A DNA stretch of 64,000 nt, taken from JAXLQL01 sp046331625. GTDB lineage: Bacteria > Acidobacteriota > Terriglobia > Bryobacterales > Bryobacteraceae. Under the pieces are notes generated by a model that was not told where the DNA came from, did no database searches, and was given only the letters and a program-made list of their open reading frames with translations. Position numbers and translations under genes: made by a program. Shown in pieces: positions 41,224-49,226 of the stretch (within the stretch, counting starts at the first letter, position 1; each line of letters opens with the position of its first letter). The stretch covers positions 124,001 through 188,000 of the forward strand of contig JAXLQL010000008.1 in the NCBI GenBank assembly GCA_046331625.1, read 5' to 3'.

Positions 41224-44034
41224 ATGGTGCGACTACTGGTCGCGGCCTCGGCGTTCGCTCTGCTTGCCCAACAAAGTGCTCCGCCGCAGCGGCCGGTTCC
41301 GGCTGCCAAACCGAAACCGACAGCGCCGGCGCCGCAGACGGAAATGCAAAAGGCCGTGGAGGAGTTCAAGGCCCAGACGCGGAATCTCGGATTGCGCGCG
41401 GATTCACCCGTGCGTGCGCGCTCGAACGGCGCGGCCAAGCCCAAGTGGCACGGACGCCTGTTCGAGAACCTGCGCAATGACGTGCTCGACTCGATTCCTC
41501 ATGAAGTGGCGCAGCGGGGCGGAACCAAGGGAATGCTGCGGCGCAATCAGTTCGGGTTCAACGTCACGGGTCCGGTGATCGTACCCAAGCTCTACAACGG
41601 CGGGCGGAACACGTTTTTCAGCTTCACGTACGAAGCGATGCGCGAGCGCATCGGACGAAGTTTCCTGCGCACCATTCCGACCATGCCCGAGCGCAGCGGA
41701 AATTGGTCCGATACGGTGGACCTGGCCGGCCAGCCGCTGCCGATCTACGATCCGCGGACGACGGCGGCGAATCCGCGGTATGACGCGACGCAAGCGGTGT
41801 CGACGGACAATCTCCAATACGACCGTGCGCCGTTCCCGGCCAATCGGATTCCGGCGTCTCGGCTGGACTCGGCCGCGCAGAAAGCGATCTCGTACTATCC
41901 TGCGCCGAATTCCGACGCGGGTCCGTTCTTCCGCAACAACTACTTCGTGTTTGCGCCGGAGGTGAACAAGGCCGATGGCGTGATCGCGGGCGTGGACCAC
42001 ACGGTAAACGAGAAGCATCGGGTGCGGACCAACATCAACTACTCGAACGGAACCGATGGTGCGGCGCCGTGGTTTCCGTCGATCGCCAATCCGGGATCGG
42101 TGCCGCGGGACCGAGCCAGCCGGCGAGGAACGCTCGAGCATGTGCTGACGGCGTCGTCAAAGACGGTGAATACGGCGACACTCGACGTGTCGATGGACCG
42201 GTCAGTCAACAAGCCGCTGCTCGAAGGGGACGGGCGGGCGTTTCCGCGCTATCAGTTCCAGCCTTATCTCTCGATGGGGACGTCGTATCCGATTTCGCGC
42301 AACGCGCGCGCCACTTGGGTGCTGACCAATGGATACTCGACGCGGCACAAGGACCATCGGCTGCGAGTAGTGGGGCAGTTCATCCGGGAACAGGTGAATA
42401 CGTTCTGGCCGCAGTATCCTTCGGGCAGCTATCGCTTCTCGGCCGGGCTGACGAGCCTGCCGGGAATCGTGAACACGGGGCATGCGTTCGCGAGCTTTCT
42501 GCTGGGGGGGCCGGAGTATGCGGAGATCAGCTTGAACGGCGCTCCTTCGTACTTCCGGCGGAGCCGCTACTACGTGGGCTTGCGCGACCAATGGGAGCTG
42601 CGGAAGGGATTGACGCTTTCGCTTGCGTTCAACTTCGACGGCAGCACGCCCCGCGTGGAGAAGTACGACCGGCAGTCGACCGTGTCGCTGACGGAGGTCA
42701 ATCCGGTGAACGGGCGCGCTGGCGCGATGATCATCGCCGGACGCGGGCGGGCGCGGGCCTTCCAGCCGTTCAACCTGAAGGGCGAACCGAGCGCGAGCAT
42801 CGCATGGAACGCGTTCGGGAGCACGCGGAACGTGGTCCGCGCGGGCTACTCGCGTTCTTACTCGCCGATTCCGATTTATCTGGGGCAATGGGGGACGCAG
42901 GCTTTCAACGGGAGCCCGACATGGGTGTCTCCGAATCCGCAACTGGCGCCGGCGTTCACGCTGGCGAATGGATTGCCGCCGAGCGCGCAGACATTCCCGG
43001 ACTTCCGGCCAGAGTCCGCCAACAACACGCAGGCGGATTTGATCGAGGCGAGCGGACGCCAGCCGACGTATCAATCGGCTTCGCTTTCACTGGAGAAGCA
43101 ATTGCCTGCCGCGGCGACATTGACCATCGGCGCGGGGCATAGCGAGGGGCGGAATCTGCTGCTGTCGAATTCGGGCTCGAACCCGAACGCGATTCCGCTT
43201 TCGACGCTCGAGTACCGCGACCGGCTGAACGATGAACAATTCAACCGCTCCGTGCGGCCGTATCCGCAGTATCAGAAGTTCGATGTGTACAGTTCATGGC
43301 CGGAGGGCAAGTACAAGCGCGATGCGGCCTATGTGCGGCTCGAAAAGCGCACCTCGGGCGGGCTCTCGATGTCGGCCTACTACGAGTTTTCGAAGCAAAT
43401 GGACAATTACTCCGGTCCATACGGGATTCAGGATTATTACAACCGGCGGAACGAATGGTCGCTCACCTCGTCGAACAATCCGCATCGGGTGACGTTGACC
43501 TATATGTATGAGCTTCCATTCGGAGCGAACAAGGCGCTGTTCGCGGTGACGGATTGGCGGCGGTATCTGGTGGAGGGGTGGTCGATCAGCGGAGCGTCGA
43601 CGGTGCTGAGCGGCGAGCCGCTGGCGTTGCGTCCGCAGTTCAACAATACGGGAGGCGTGGTGGATGTGCTGAACGTGCGGACGGTTCCGGGCGTGGATCC
43701 GCATGTTCCGAATGCGGGTCCGGATCTTTGGTACAACCCGGCGGCGTTCGTGCAGCCGGCCGATTTCACGATCGGGGACGCTTCGCGTACCCATCCGTCG
43801 CTGCGGATGCCGATGAACCAGAATCACGATCTTTCGGTGACGAAGCGGATTCCGGTGACGCCGGAGAACAGCCTCGAGTTCTCAATGGTGGGCTTGAACT
43901 TCGTCAATCACGCGGACTGGACGGATCCGGACACGATCATCGGTCCGGCGTCGGCGCCGAACGTGAACGCGGGCAGAATCATTGGCTCCCGGGGCGGCCG
44001 CGTGATACAAGTGGGATTGAGGTTGAATTTCTGA
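41224..44034 (+). CDS. TonB-dependent receptor-like beta-barrel lacking the regulatory domain and most of the plug
   Basis: 936 residues with a signal peptide (MVRLLVAASAFALLAQQ) and then a proline-rich linker (PPQRPVPAAKPKPTAPAPQ). Unlike the receptor at 11284, the carboxypeptidase-regulatory domain and the usual plug are missing: a short segment leads straight into RRNQFGFNVTGPVIVPKLYN and FFSFTYEAMRERIG, which normally follow the plug. The barrel continues to VIQVGLRLNF, a good outer-membrane C-terminus. It is the first gene of an operon with a VWA-like and a coiled-coil membrane protein; its stop overlaps the next start by one base. It may be a barrel in which the plug function is supplied by another protein. 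Confidence 0.82.
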   Translation: MVRLLVAASAFALLAQQSAPPQRPVPAAKPKPTAPAPQTEMQKAVEEFKAQTRNLGLRADSPVRARSNGAAKPKWHGRLFENLRNDVLDSIPHEVAQRGGTKGMLRRNQFGFNVTGPVIVPKLYNGGRNTFFSFTYEAMRERIGRSFLRTIPTMPERSGNWSDTVDLAGQPLPIYDPRTTAANPRYDATQAVSTDNLQYDRAPFPANRIPASRLDSAAQKAISYYPAPNSDAGPFFRNNYFVFAPEVNKADGVIAGVDHTVNEKHRVRTNINYSNGTDGAAPWFPSIANPGSVPRDRASRRGTLEHVLTASSKTVNTATLDVSMDRSVNKPLLEGDGRAFPRYQFQPYLSMGTSYPISRNARATWVLTNGYSTRHKDHRLRVVGQFIREQVNTFWPQYPSGSYRFSAGLTSLPGIVNTGHAFASFLLGGPEYAEISLNGAPSYFRRSRYYVGLRDQWELRKGLTLSLAFNFDGSTPRVEKYDRQSTVSLTEVNPVNGRAGAMIIAGRGRARAFQPFNLKGEPSASIAWNAFGSTRNVVRAGYSRSYSPIPIYLGQWGTQAFNGSPTWVSPNPQLAPAFTLANGLPPSAQTFPDFRPESANNTQADLIEASGRQPTYQSASLSLEKQLPAAATLTIGAGHSEGRNLLLSNSGSNPNAIPLSTLEYRDRLNDEQFNRSVRPYPQYQKFDVYSSWPEGKYKRDAAYVRLEKRTSGGLSMSAYYEFSKQMDNYSGPYGIQDYYNRRNEWSLTSSNNPHRVTLTYMYELPFGANKALFAVTDWRRYLVEGWSISGASTVLSGEPLALRPQFNNTGGVVDVLNVRTVPGVDPHVPNAGPDLWYNPAAFVQPADFTIGDASRTHPSLRMPMNQNHDLSVTKRIPVTPENSLEFSMVGLNFVNHADWTDPDTIIGPASAPNVNAGRIIGSRGGRVIQVGLRLNF

Positions 44035-44951
44035 TGCGCAGCTGGATGGCGGTGGCGGCGGCTTCGGCGTTATTGGCGGCTCCGCCGGCGGGGAAGACAC
44101 CCGAGCGGCTGCGTGTTCCGTTCTGGATCGTGGGCGAGAGCGGCGCGGCGACGGTACAGGCGAAGCTCAACGGCGATCCGGCGAAGGTGCTGCGGCTGCA
44201 GGGTCCGGGTGACGACCTGGTGGTTCTGCTGATCCTGGACTTGGCGGGCGATCTTTCGCTGGTGGATCCAGCACGGCACTCGCTGATCGAGAGCATGCCG
44301 AAAGCGCTGGACCGGGCGGGCATCGCGCTGATGAGCTCGCAGGACGGGGCGTTGAAGGTGCTGGCCGATCCTGGTACGGCGCATGAAAAGATCGGGCCGA
44401 TCATCGAAGGATTGAATATCGCGGGGCGCGCAGGCCTGCTCGACACGGTGGAGACGGCGGCGCAGTTGGGCGACTCGATTCTGGGCAAGGCGAAGGTGAG
44501 GGTGGCGGTGTTCTACGTCACCGATTCGAGCATCGGCAACTATCGCGAAGACTATACGAATCCCGTGGTGAACTCGGGCGACGCGCGCGATCTTTCGCGG
44601 CGCTTTCCCGAGGGGATCATCAAAGAGAAGTTCCAGCAATTGCGGGCGCGGATCGCAGCCACCCAAGCCCCGCTATTCATCGTTCATCTGGACCATCGAA
44701 ATGACCAGCTCAACGAGGCCTACCAGACAGGCCTGCTCGAGCTGGCTACTGTAACGGGGGGGGCGGCGGAATTCTGCCGCTCGGTGGCGGATATTCCAGC
44801 CACCATTGAAAAGACCCTGGCGACGATTGCCGCCATGCGCAGCGCCGAGATCGAGGGGGCACCGGCGAAGACACGTCAACTCCACGTGGAGTTGACGGCC
44901 GAAGGAGGAGAACTGCGCTACCGGAACAGTTTCGCCGCGAAAGGAAAATGA
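44034..44951 (+). CDS. Secreted VWA-domain-like protein with degenerate metal site
   Basis: 305 residues. The ATG overlaps the receptor stop (TGATG). Signal peptide MRSWMAVAAASALLAAPPAG. A Rossmann-like VWA fold follows: VVLLILDLAGDLSLVDPARH, LDRAGIALMSSQDG, GRAGLLDTVETAAQLGDS, KVRVAVFYVTDSSIGNY, GGAAEFCRSVADIPATIEKT. In ordinary VWA proteins the first strand ends in DxSxS; here it reads DLAGDLS, so the canonical metal-ion-dependent adhesion site is incomplete. Similar secreted VWFA proteins are frequent in Solibacter-type genomes, next to TonB receptors. Function is inferred only as protein interaction at the cell envelope. Confidence 0.65.
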   Translation: MRSWMAVAAASALLAAPPAGKTPERLRVPFWIVGESGAATVQAKLNGDPAKVLRLQGPGDDLVVLLILDLAGDLSLVDPARHSLIESMPKALDRAGIALMSSQDGALKVLADPGTAHEKIGPIIEGLNIAGRAGLLDTVETAAQLGDSILGKAKVRVAVFYVTDSSIGNYREDYTNPVVNSGDARDLSRRFPEGIIKEKFQQLRARIAATQAPLFIVHLDHRNDQLNEAYQTGLLELATVTGGAAEFCRSVADIPATIEKTLATIAAMRSAEIEGAPAKTRQLHVELTAEGGELRYRNSFAAKGK

Positions 44952-45802
44952 ACATGCGTTCCTCGGTGGCTGTCATTGCGGGCGTGGCAGGGGCCGCGCT
45001 GGGAGCGGGGTCGGTTTGGTTCCGATATCAAGGGTTGGAGCGCGATTTGGCGGCCGGGCGGCAGTCGATCGCGGCGCTGGAAGAACGGGCGCGCGGGTTG
45101 GAGCGCGAGCGCGATTCGCTGCGGCAGGCCCAAGGCGCGGTAGCTCCGGCTGTGGTGCGGGAGCGCACGCCCGAGCATCCCAGGGCGGCTGCGGCGAAGG
45201 TTTCGGCGGACGATCCGGTGACGCGGCAGGAGTTGATCCGGATGCTGAACGAGAAGAACGACAAGCTGGCGGCTGCGGACGATGCGGTGCGCGAGGTCCG
45301 GGCGAAGCTGCAAGAGACCGAGGCGCGCACGGCCGAGTTGACGCAAGGGCATGGCAAGCTGACCGAGGCGGAAGCGGACCTGAAGGAGCGATTGTCGGCT
45401 TCGATGCGGTTGACCGAGGCGCTGCAGTTGGAGGTCAAGCAGCGCAACGAGCGGCTGGCGCAGTTGGAAGTGGCGAATCAGGATCTGCGCAAGCGCAGTG
45501 AGGATTCGACGCGGAAGGTGGTGAAGTCGGCGCAACTGACGGGCGAGATGCGCGACTTGGCGCTACGGCAGGAAGCGTATCTCGACAACATTTTGCGGCG
45601 GTATCGGGAGGCGACGGATCAGTTTCGCACTCTGGCGGTGCGGCTCGAAAATCCACGGGATGGTGCGGTTCCGGTGGGAGCGGGCAGTGATTTGTCGCGG
45701 ATTCAGCAGACGATCGCGATGGCGGAGGACGATCTGCGGCAGTTGCGGTCGCTGAATTCGCAGGCGCGGAAGCTCGAGCGGGAGATGGCAGCGGCGCGGT
45801 AG
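44948..45802 (+). CDS. Membrane-anchored coiled-coil protein
   Basis: 284 residues; its ATG overlaps the preceding stop (ATGA). One N-terminal hydrophobic helix (SVAVIAGVAGAALGAGSVWF) is followed by long heptad-rich helices (LAAGRQSIAALEERARGLER, VREVRAKLQETEARTAELT, LQLEVKQRNERLAQLEVANQ), a less regular region around 160-240, and a final coiled coil (DLRQLRSLNSQARKLEREMA). Probably an inner-membrane-anchored periplasmic rod. As third member of the receptor/VWA operon it could bridge the envelope or act as scaffold. No family recognised. Confidence 0.75.
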   Translation: MNMRSSVAVIAGVAGAALGAGSVWFRYQGLERDLAAGRQSIAALEERARGLERERDSLRQAQGAVAPAVVRERTPEHPRAAAAKVSADDPVTRQELIRMLNEKNDKLAAADDAVREVRAKLQETEARTAELTQGHGKLTEAEADLKERLSASMRLTEALQLEVKQRNERLAQLEVANQDLRKRSEDSTRKVVKSAQLTGEMRDLALRQEAYLDNILRRYREATDQFRTLAVRLENPRDGAVPVGAGSDLSRIQQTIAMAEDDLRQLRSLNSQARKLEREMAAAR

Positions 45803-45867
45803 AGCAGAGTAGGTGCTCGCGTATGGTTGAGGCTGAATCCGTTGGCCTCCTCGCTAGCCTGTCGCTA

Positions 45868-46016
45868 GCTTAGCCAGCTAGAAACGCAAAGCCCTACCAC
45901 ATCGTTGTGACCCGGCTCTTGTCTTGGTTCACCACCAAGCGTAACCGGGCAAACTGCGCCTGCAGTAGCTCCCACGCTTCGTTCGCCCCATGCTCCGTTC
46001 GCGCAAGCAGCGCCAG
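45868..46016 (-). pseudogene. Fragment of a group II intron-type reverse transcriptase (RT blocks 5-6)
   Basis: Read on the minus strand, the stretch encodes LALLARTEHGANEAWELLQA then QFARLRLVVNQDKSRVTTM, a TAG stop and GFAFLAG. This is the part of a group II RT that directly follows the catalytic YADD: the thumb-side QDKSR-TT and GFAFLG patterns are characteristic. Both flanks are missing. It lies immediately downstream of the 3' end of the intron remnant at 46017-46578, so it is either the 3' exon of that intron (an RT gene of another intron) or a neighbouring degraded copy. Confidence 0.65.
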
Positions 46017-46055
46017 GTAAATAGGCCCGGGGAATCTCACCCCGAGCCCCGCTCA

Positions 46056-46095
46056 GAACCGTACGTGAGCGTCTCCGCTCATACTCATACGGCTC
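46056..46095 (-). ncRNA. Group II intron domain V carrying a 6-nt tandem duplication
   Basis: Minus-strand sequence GAGCCG, TATGAG, TATGAG, then CGGAGACGCTCACG and TACGGTTC. The lower stem GAGCCGTA/TACGGTTC and the upper stem capped by a GAGA tetraloop are clear. Domain V is normally 34 nt; removing one of the two TATGAG copies gives exactly 34. The extra six bases fall in the 5' strand between the two stems, so catalytic function is expected to be lost. Confidence 0.75.
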
Positions 46096-46400
46096 CCACC
46101 ACGGAACCGCGTCGTTGTCCCATACGCCAGTGCGCCCACAGTTTCGGATCGGGTCTCGAGATGCGCGCGATCCACTGCGCCGCTCTTCGCATATGCCGCC
46201 TGAGCTTCTCGTACTTCCTCGATGCCCAGCGCGCCAGCGTTCGGTCCAGGTGCTTCATCACCGGGTACAGCGCCGAGCGGCAGTACCGCCCGTAATATTG
46301 GATCCACCCGCCAACCACTGGATTGAACATCGCGACAGATCGTCCACGTCTTTGTCGCTGCGTAGATGCAGCTTGGTTAACGATGCTGAGACGATGTTCA
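46088..46400 (-). pseudogene. ltrA: Frameshifted C-terminal fragment of a group II intron reverse transcriptase/maturase
   Basis: The frame from about 46334 encodes MFNPVVGGWIQYYGRYCRSA then LYPVMKHLDRTLARWASRKY and LRRHMRRAAQWIARI, ending in LWAHWRMG: the maturase (GIIM) domain and C-terminus of a group II intron protein. Just upstream the homologous residues LHLRSDKDVDDLSR continue in a different frame, so one base has been lost at about 46333. The RT palm and fingers are absent. The fragment runs into domain V as expected for an intron-encoded protein in domain IV. No functional product is possible. Confidence 0.8.
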
Positions 46401-46599
46401 CTCATGTTGCGGCCCGCAGGTTCGCCTCGCCTTGCTGCCGACACTTGGAGGCTTCGTCATCCCGCTTTTCCTTCGTGGGTTGCCCATCGCTGGAAGGGAT
46501 CAGGCTATCGGGCGAGCGAATCATTGCCCGAGTTAGTTCCTTTCATCTAGCAGGCTCACTAAGTCTTCTCGGACGCACAACCCCGCAGCCCACCTCTTC

Positions 46600-48537
46600 T
46601 TACTGCGCGTGCACCTTCGCCACCGCGAAGTCACTATTCGGACCATGGCACACGCTGCAGCTCTCGCCCAACCTCGACGTATTCACTGCCGCGTGGCTCC
46701 ACGCCGGCGTCTCGTTGTGGCACGAGAGACAGGCGTTGGTGGCCGGAGGCGCCGGAGTCATCGGCGCTGCCGGATTCGTCACGTTCATCAACCCCTCGCG
46801 AAGCGGCAGCAGTTGCGTGTTGTTCAAATGGCACTGCGTGCAGGTGGTCACGTTGCCCGGATACCGAACCTCCTCATTGTGGATCCGGTGGATCAGGTTC
46901 GTGAAGTTGTAGCTCTCGTTCGGCGTTCCCGCCACCAGCGTCGGATTATGGCAGAAGCTGCACAATTGGATATTGTTGCGCGCCCCGCCGTGGAACCCGA
47001 ACTGCGTGTGGCAGGCCATGCATTTCTCCGTCGCGACAATCGCCCGCCGCGCCTGAACAGCCTTGCCATCGGCGGTCACAGCCATCACCTTCGCCGGAGC
47101 CGATTCGCGCACGGTCCGCTGCTTCGTCGTCCCTGCCATCAGCGTCAGGTTGCGATAAGCTTCGATGCCGAATTGCCATGTGCCCTTGGTGCTGTCGGGC
47201 AGCGCCACCGTGAACGTGTACATGTACCGGCCGCCGCCTGCGTCTTTCGCCGTCTTCGCGTCTTCGCGCGTGTAGCCGGGAATATCGGTGGTCGGCCCCG
47301 CCATGTAGAGCCGCAGCGTCGTCAGATCCGCCGCCGCAACTGGAGTGCCCGCGTTGTTCTCGAGCGTGAAGGTCACGATCGGCTTCTTACCCGGAGCCAC
47401 GCTCTCCACTGACTCGATGTTCGCCACCAAGCCTTCCAGCAGGTGCGAACGTTGCGGCACCATGTGCGCACCCGGTACCGAGGCGTCGAAGTCATTCACC
47501 GCCGCCGGGGTGTGGCACTGCGAGCATTGCGTATCGGAGTTGAACGGACCCGCCGGATGCCCTTGACCTGTCGTGAAATTCACGTTGTCATGGCATGATC
47601 CGCACGCGGCGCGAGACGGCGCCGTCATCCAGTTGTCGGCCTGCGCGGCTCCGCTCGTCTTCTGCGGTTCGTGGCACACCGCGCAGTCCTGCCCCGGCGC
47701 CGGATTCACGACATCGGAGTAATCAGCGTTGCCGATGAAGTACTTGCCCTTCGCCACCACGCTCGGTAGGCTCGCGCCACGGTGGATCTTGTGAACCATG
47801 ACCTTCAGGTCAACCGTGTTCCCGCTGGCGGGATCCGTGGTTTGCGGCGTATGGCACACCACGCAGACCTGCACGCTTCGCCGATTGCCCCCGTGCAGCG
47901 CCAGTTGATCGTGGCACTTGTTGCATGACGACGTGCGAACCACATCGCGAACCTTTGTCAAAGGAGCCCCTGACGGCACGAAGTCCAGCCATCCATCGGC
48001 GCGGCTGGTCCCCAGATTGAAATCGGTCAGCGTACGCGACCCGTAGATCGCCACCCGATGCGTTGCGTTGCGATCAACGTTCGCCGGAGCCTTGCTCGCG
48101 AATGTGTAGAGGTACTCGCCATCGGCCGTTTGCGCCTGCCAAGTCCCGTTGTTCTCTCCTGTCGCCTGCGTCGCCGTATTCGCGCCCGACACGCGCTGCC
48201 GCGTGATATACGATACGAACTGCGGGCCGTCAGCCGGCAGGTACGCGATCAGAAAGCTGACCGTAATCGCGCCCGGGGTTTGCACTCCCAGCCGGTCAAG
48301 CCCCCGCCCGGCTGGATCGGTGAATTGGACCCACGCGCGAATGGTTCCATCCGTCGCGATTTCCGCTCGCGTCACTTTCATGACGAGCCCAGGGCGAACG
48401 AAATCGACCGTTCGTTCGTCGGCATAGAATGCCTTCTCGGTAGGAAGGAACGAGACTGGATTCCGGCCCGCGACCGCTGCCGAAACCACTACAATCAGGA
48501 CCGCAAGGATTAGTTTGAAATAGGTTCTTCTTTGCAT
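46600..48537 (-). CDS. OmcA/MtrC-family decaheme c-type cytochrome
   Basis: 645 residues; GGGAGG precedes the ATG at 48537. The N-terminus is an uncleaved or signal-peptidase I type signal (RRTYFKLILAVLIVVVSAAV AG) without a lipobox. Exactly ten CxxCH motifs occur in two pentaheme groups: CNKCH, CVVCH, CAVCH, CGSCH, CSQCH, then CMACH, CSFCH, CTQCH, CLSCH, CSVCH. Beta domains separate them (FTLENNAGTPVAAADLTTLR LYM), and VMVHKIHRGASLP is typical of the family. MtrC/OmcA pass electrons to extracellular acceptors in Shewanella; here the absence of a lipid anchor and of mtrA/mtrB neighbours leaves location and partner open. A dead group II intron lies just beyond its 3' end. Confidence 0.9.
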   Translation of the reverse strand: MQRRTYFKLILAVLIVVVSAAVAGRNPVSFLPTEKAFYADERTVDFVRPGLVMKVTRAEIATDGTIRAWVQFTDPAGRGLDRLGVQTPGAITVSFLIAYLPADGPQFVSYITRQRVSGANTATQATGENNGTWQAQTADGEYLYTFASKAPANVDRNATHRVAIYGSRTLTDFNLGTSRADGWLDFVPSGAPLTKVRDVVRTSSCNKCHDQLALHGGNRRSVQVCVVCHTPQTTDPASGNTVDLKVMVHKIHRGASLPSVVAKGKYFIGNADYSDVVNPAPGQDCAVCHEPQKTSGAAQADNWMTAPSRAACGSCHDNVNFTTGQGHPAGPFNSDTQCSQCHTPAAVNDFDASVPGAHMVPQRSHLLEGLVANIESVESVAPGKKPIVTFTLENNAGTPVAAADLTTLRLYMAGPTTDIPGYTREDAKTAKDAGGGRYMYTFTVALPDSTKGTWQFGIEAYRNLTLMAGTTKQRTVRESAPAKVMAVTADGKAVQARRAIVATEKCMACHTQFGFHGGARNNIQLCSFCHNPTLVAGTPNESYNFTNLIHRIHNEEVRYPGNVTTCTQCHLNNTQLLPLREGLMNVTNPAAPMTPAPPATNACLSCHNETPAWSHAAVNTSRLGESCSVCHGPNSDFAVAKVHAQ

Positions 48538-49226
48538 AGACCTCCCGTTCGGACGCTGCCGGACCTCGCGGCAGAGACAACAAGGACCATGGCTGCACGC
48601 CGTGTGCCACCACGCACCTGTTCCTTTATTAGGCCCGCGCAACAATCCTCTCCGTTGCCGCCACCGGACGTGGGGCAAATCCCCCACCCATCGCGTGAGC
48701 ACCCGCATCGATCCGGTCCGTACTATGCTTCAAGTGCCTTCGCCAGCCCGCGAAGGTTCCCGCGTTCAGCGCCTGACTCTACGCCGCTTCCTATCCGAGC
48801 ACAAGGCTCACAGATCGCACCCCTTGTTCACGCCCCGTTCTAGCTAGCTAATAGCTAGTCCTTGGCGCGTCGTTGTGCCAAGGCTGCGATCTGCGGCGCG
48901 CTTCACTTGCCTTCCAGCAGGGCTCCAGCATCAATTGCCCGGATACGCCAAACACGCCGGAAAGCGCATTTGCCAGCTCCACGTTGGTGTCTTCCAGCAT
49001 GCAAGCCCGCCTGCGGCCTTCTCGAAAGGAAACACTGCGGTCGCGGCTGCCGCCAGCGCAACGATGCCGGCCGCGGGAACGGCAAGAAAGATGAGCCGGG
49101 TCAAAACGCGCGACCTTTCCGGGTGGGCTCGCGCCCGTGCTGGAACTGCCTCACACACGATGACTCGACGCTGCTTTCGTCACGGAACCTGGAAGCGCCG
49201 CGGCCCGTAACATGGTAAGAGGAAAC
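48538..49226. other. 689-nt intergenic region, no gene recognised; CTAG-rich spot
   Basis: Several short frames are open on both strands but none resembles a known protein. One minus-strand frame at 48931-49158 codes for a hydrophobic helix (LIFLAVPAAGIVALAAAATA) and a Trp/Cys-rich tail, which might be a decayed small membrane protein. Around 48840-48860 lies CTAGCTAGCTAATAGCTAG, notable because CTAG is generally rare in bacterial DNA; a similar cluster lies at 45852-45892 beyond the intron. Confidence 0.5.

Larger units (their letters stand above)
46017..46578 (-). mobile_element. Decayed, ORF-deleted group II intron
   Basis: On the minus strand the element starts GTGCGTCCGAGAAGACTTAG (46578 down), matching the GUGCG start and early domain I of bacterial group II introns. 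About 180 nt of domain I-III-like RNA follow (GCGAACCTGCGGGCCGCAAC near 46415). A fragment of the maturase C-terminus comes next (46400-46088), then domain V (46095-46056) and a domain VI hairpin with CGGGGTGAGATTCCCCG. The proposed 3' end is CCTATTTAC at 46017. Total is about 560 nt instead of 2-3 kb, since most of the protein gene is deleted. The 5' end lies 22 nt past the decaheme cytochrome stop codon. Confidence 0.75.

Noticed and set aside
48862..49218. Plus-strand open frame of 118 codons before the methyltransferase
   Set aside because: Composition is Arg/Pro-rich, other frames are equally open, and no ribosome-binding site or motif is present.
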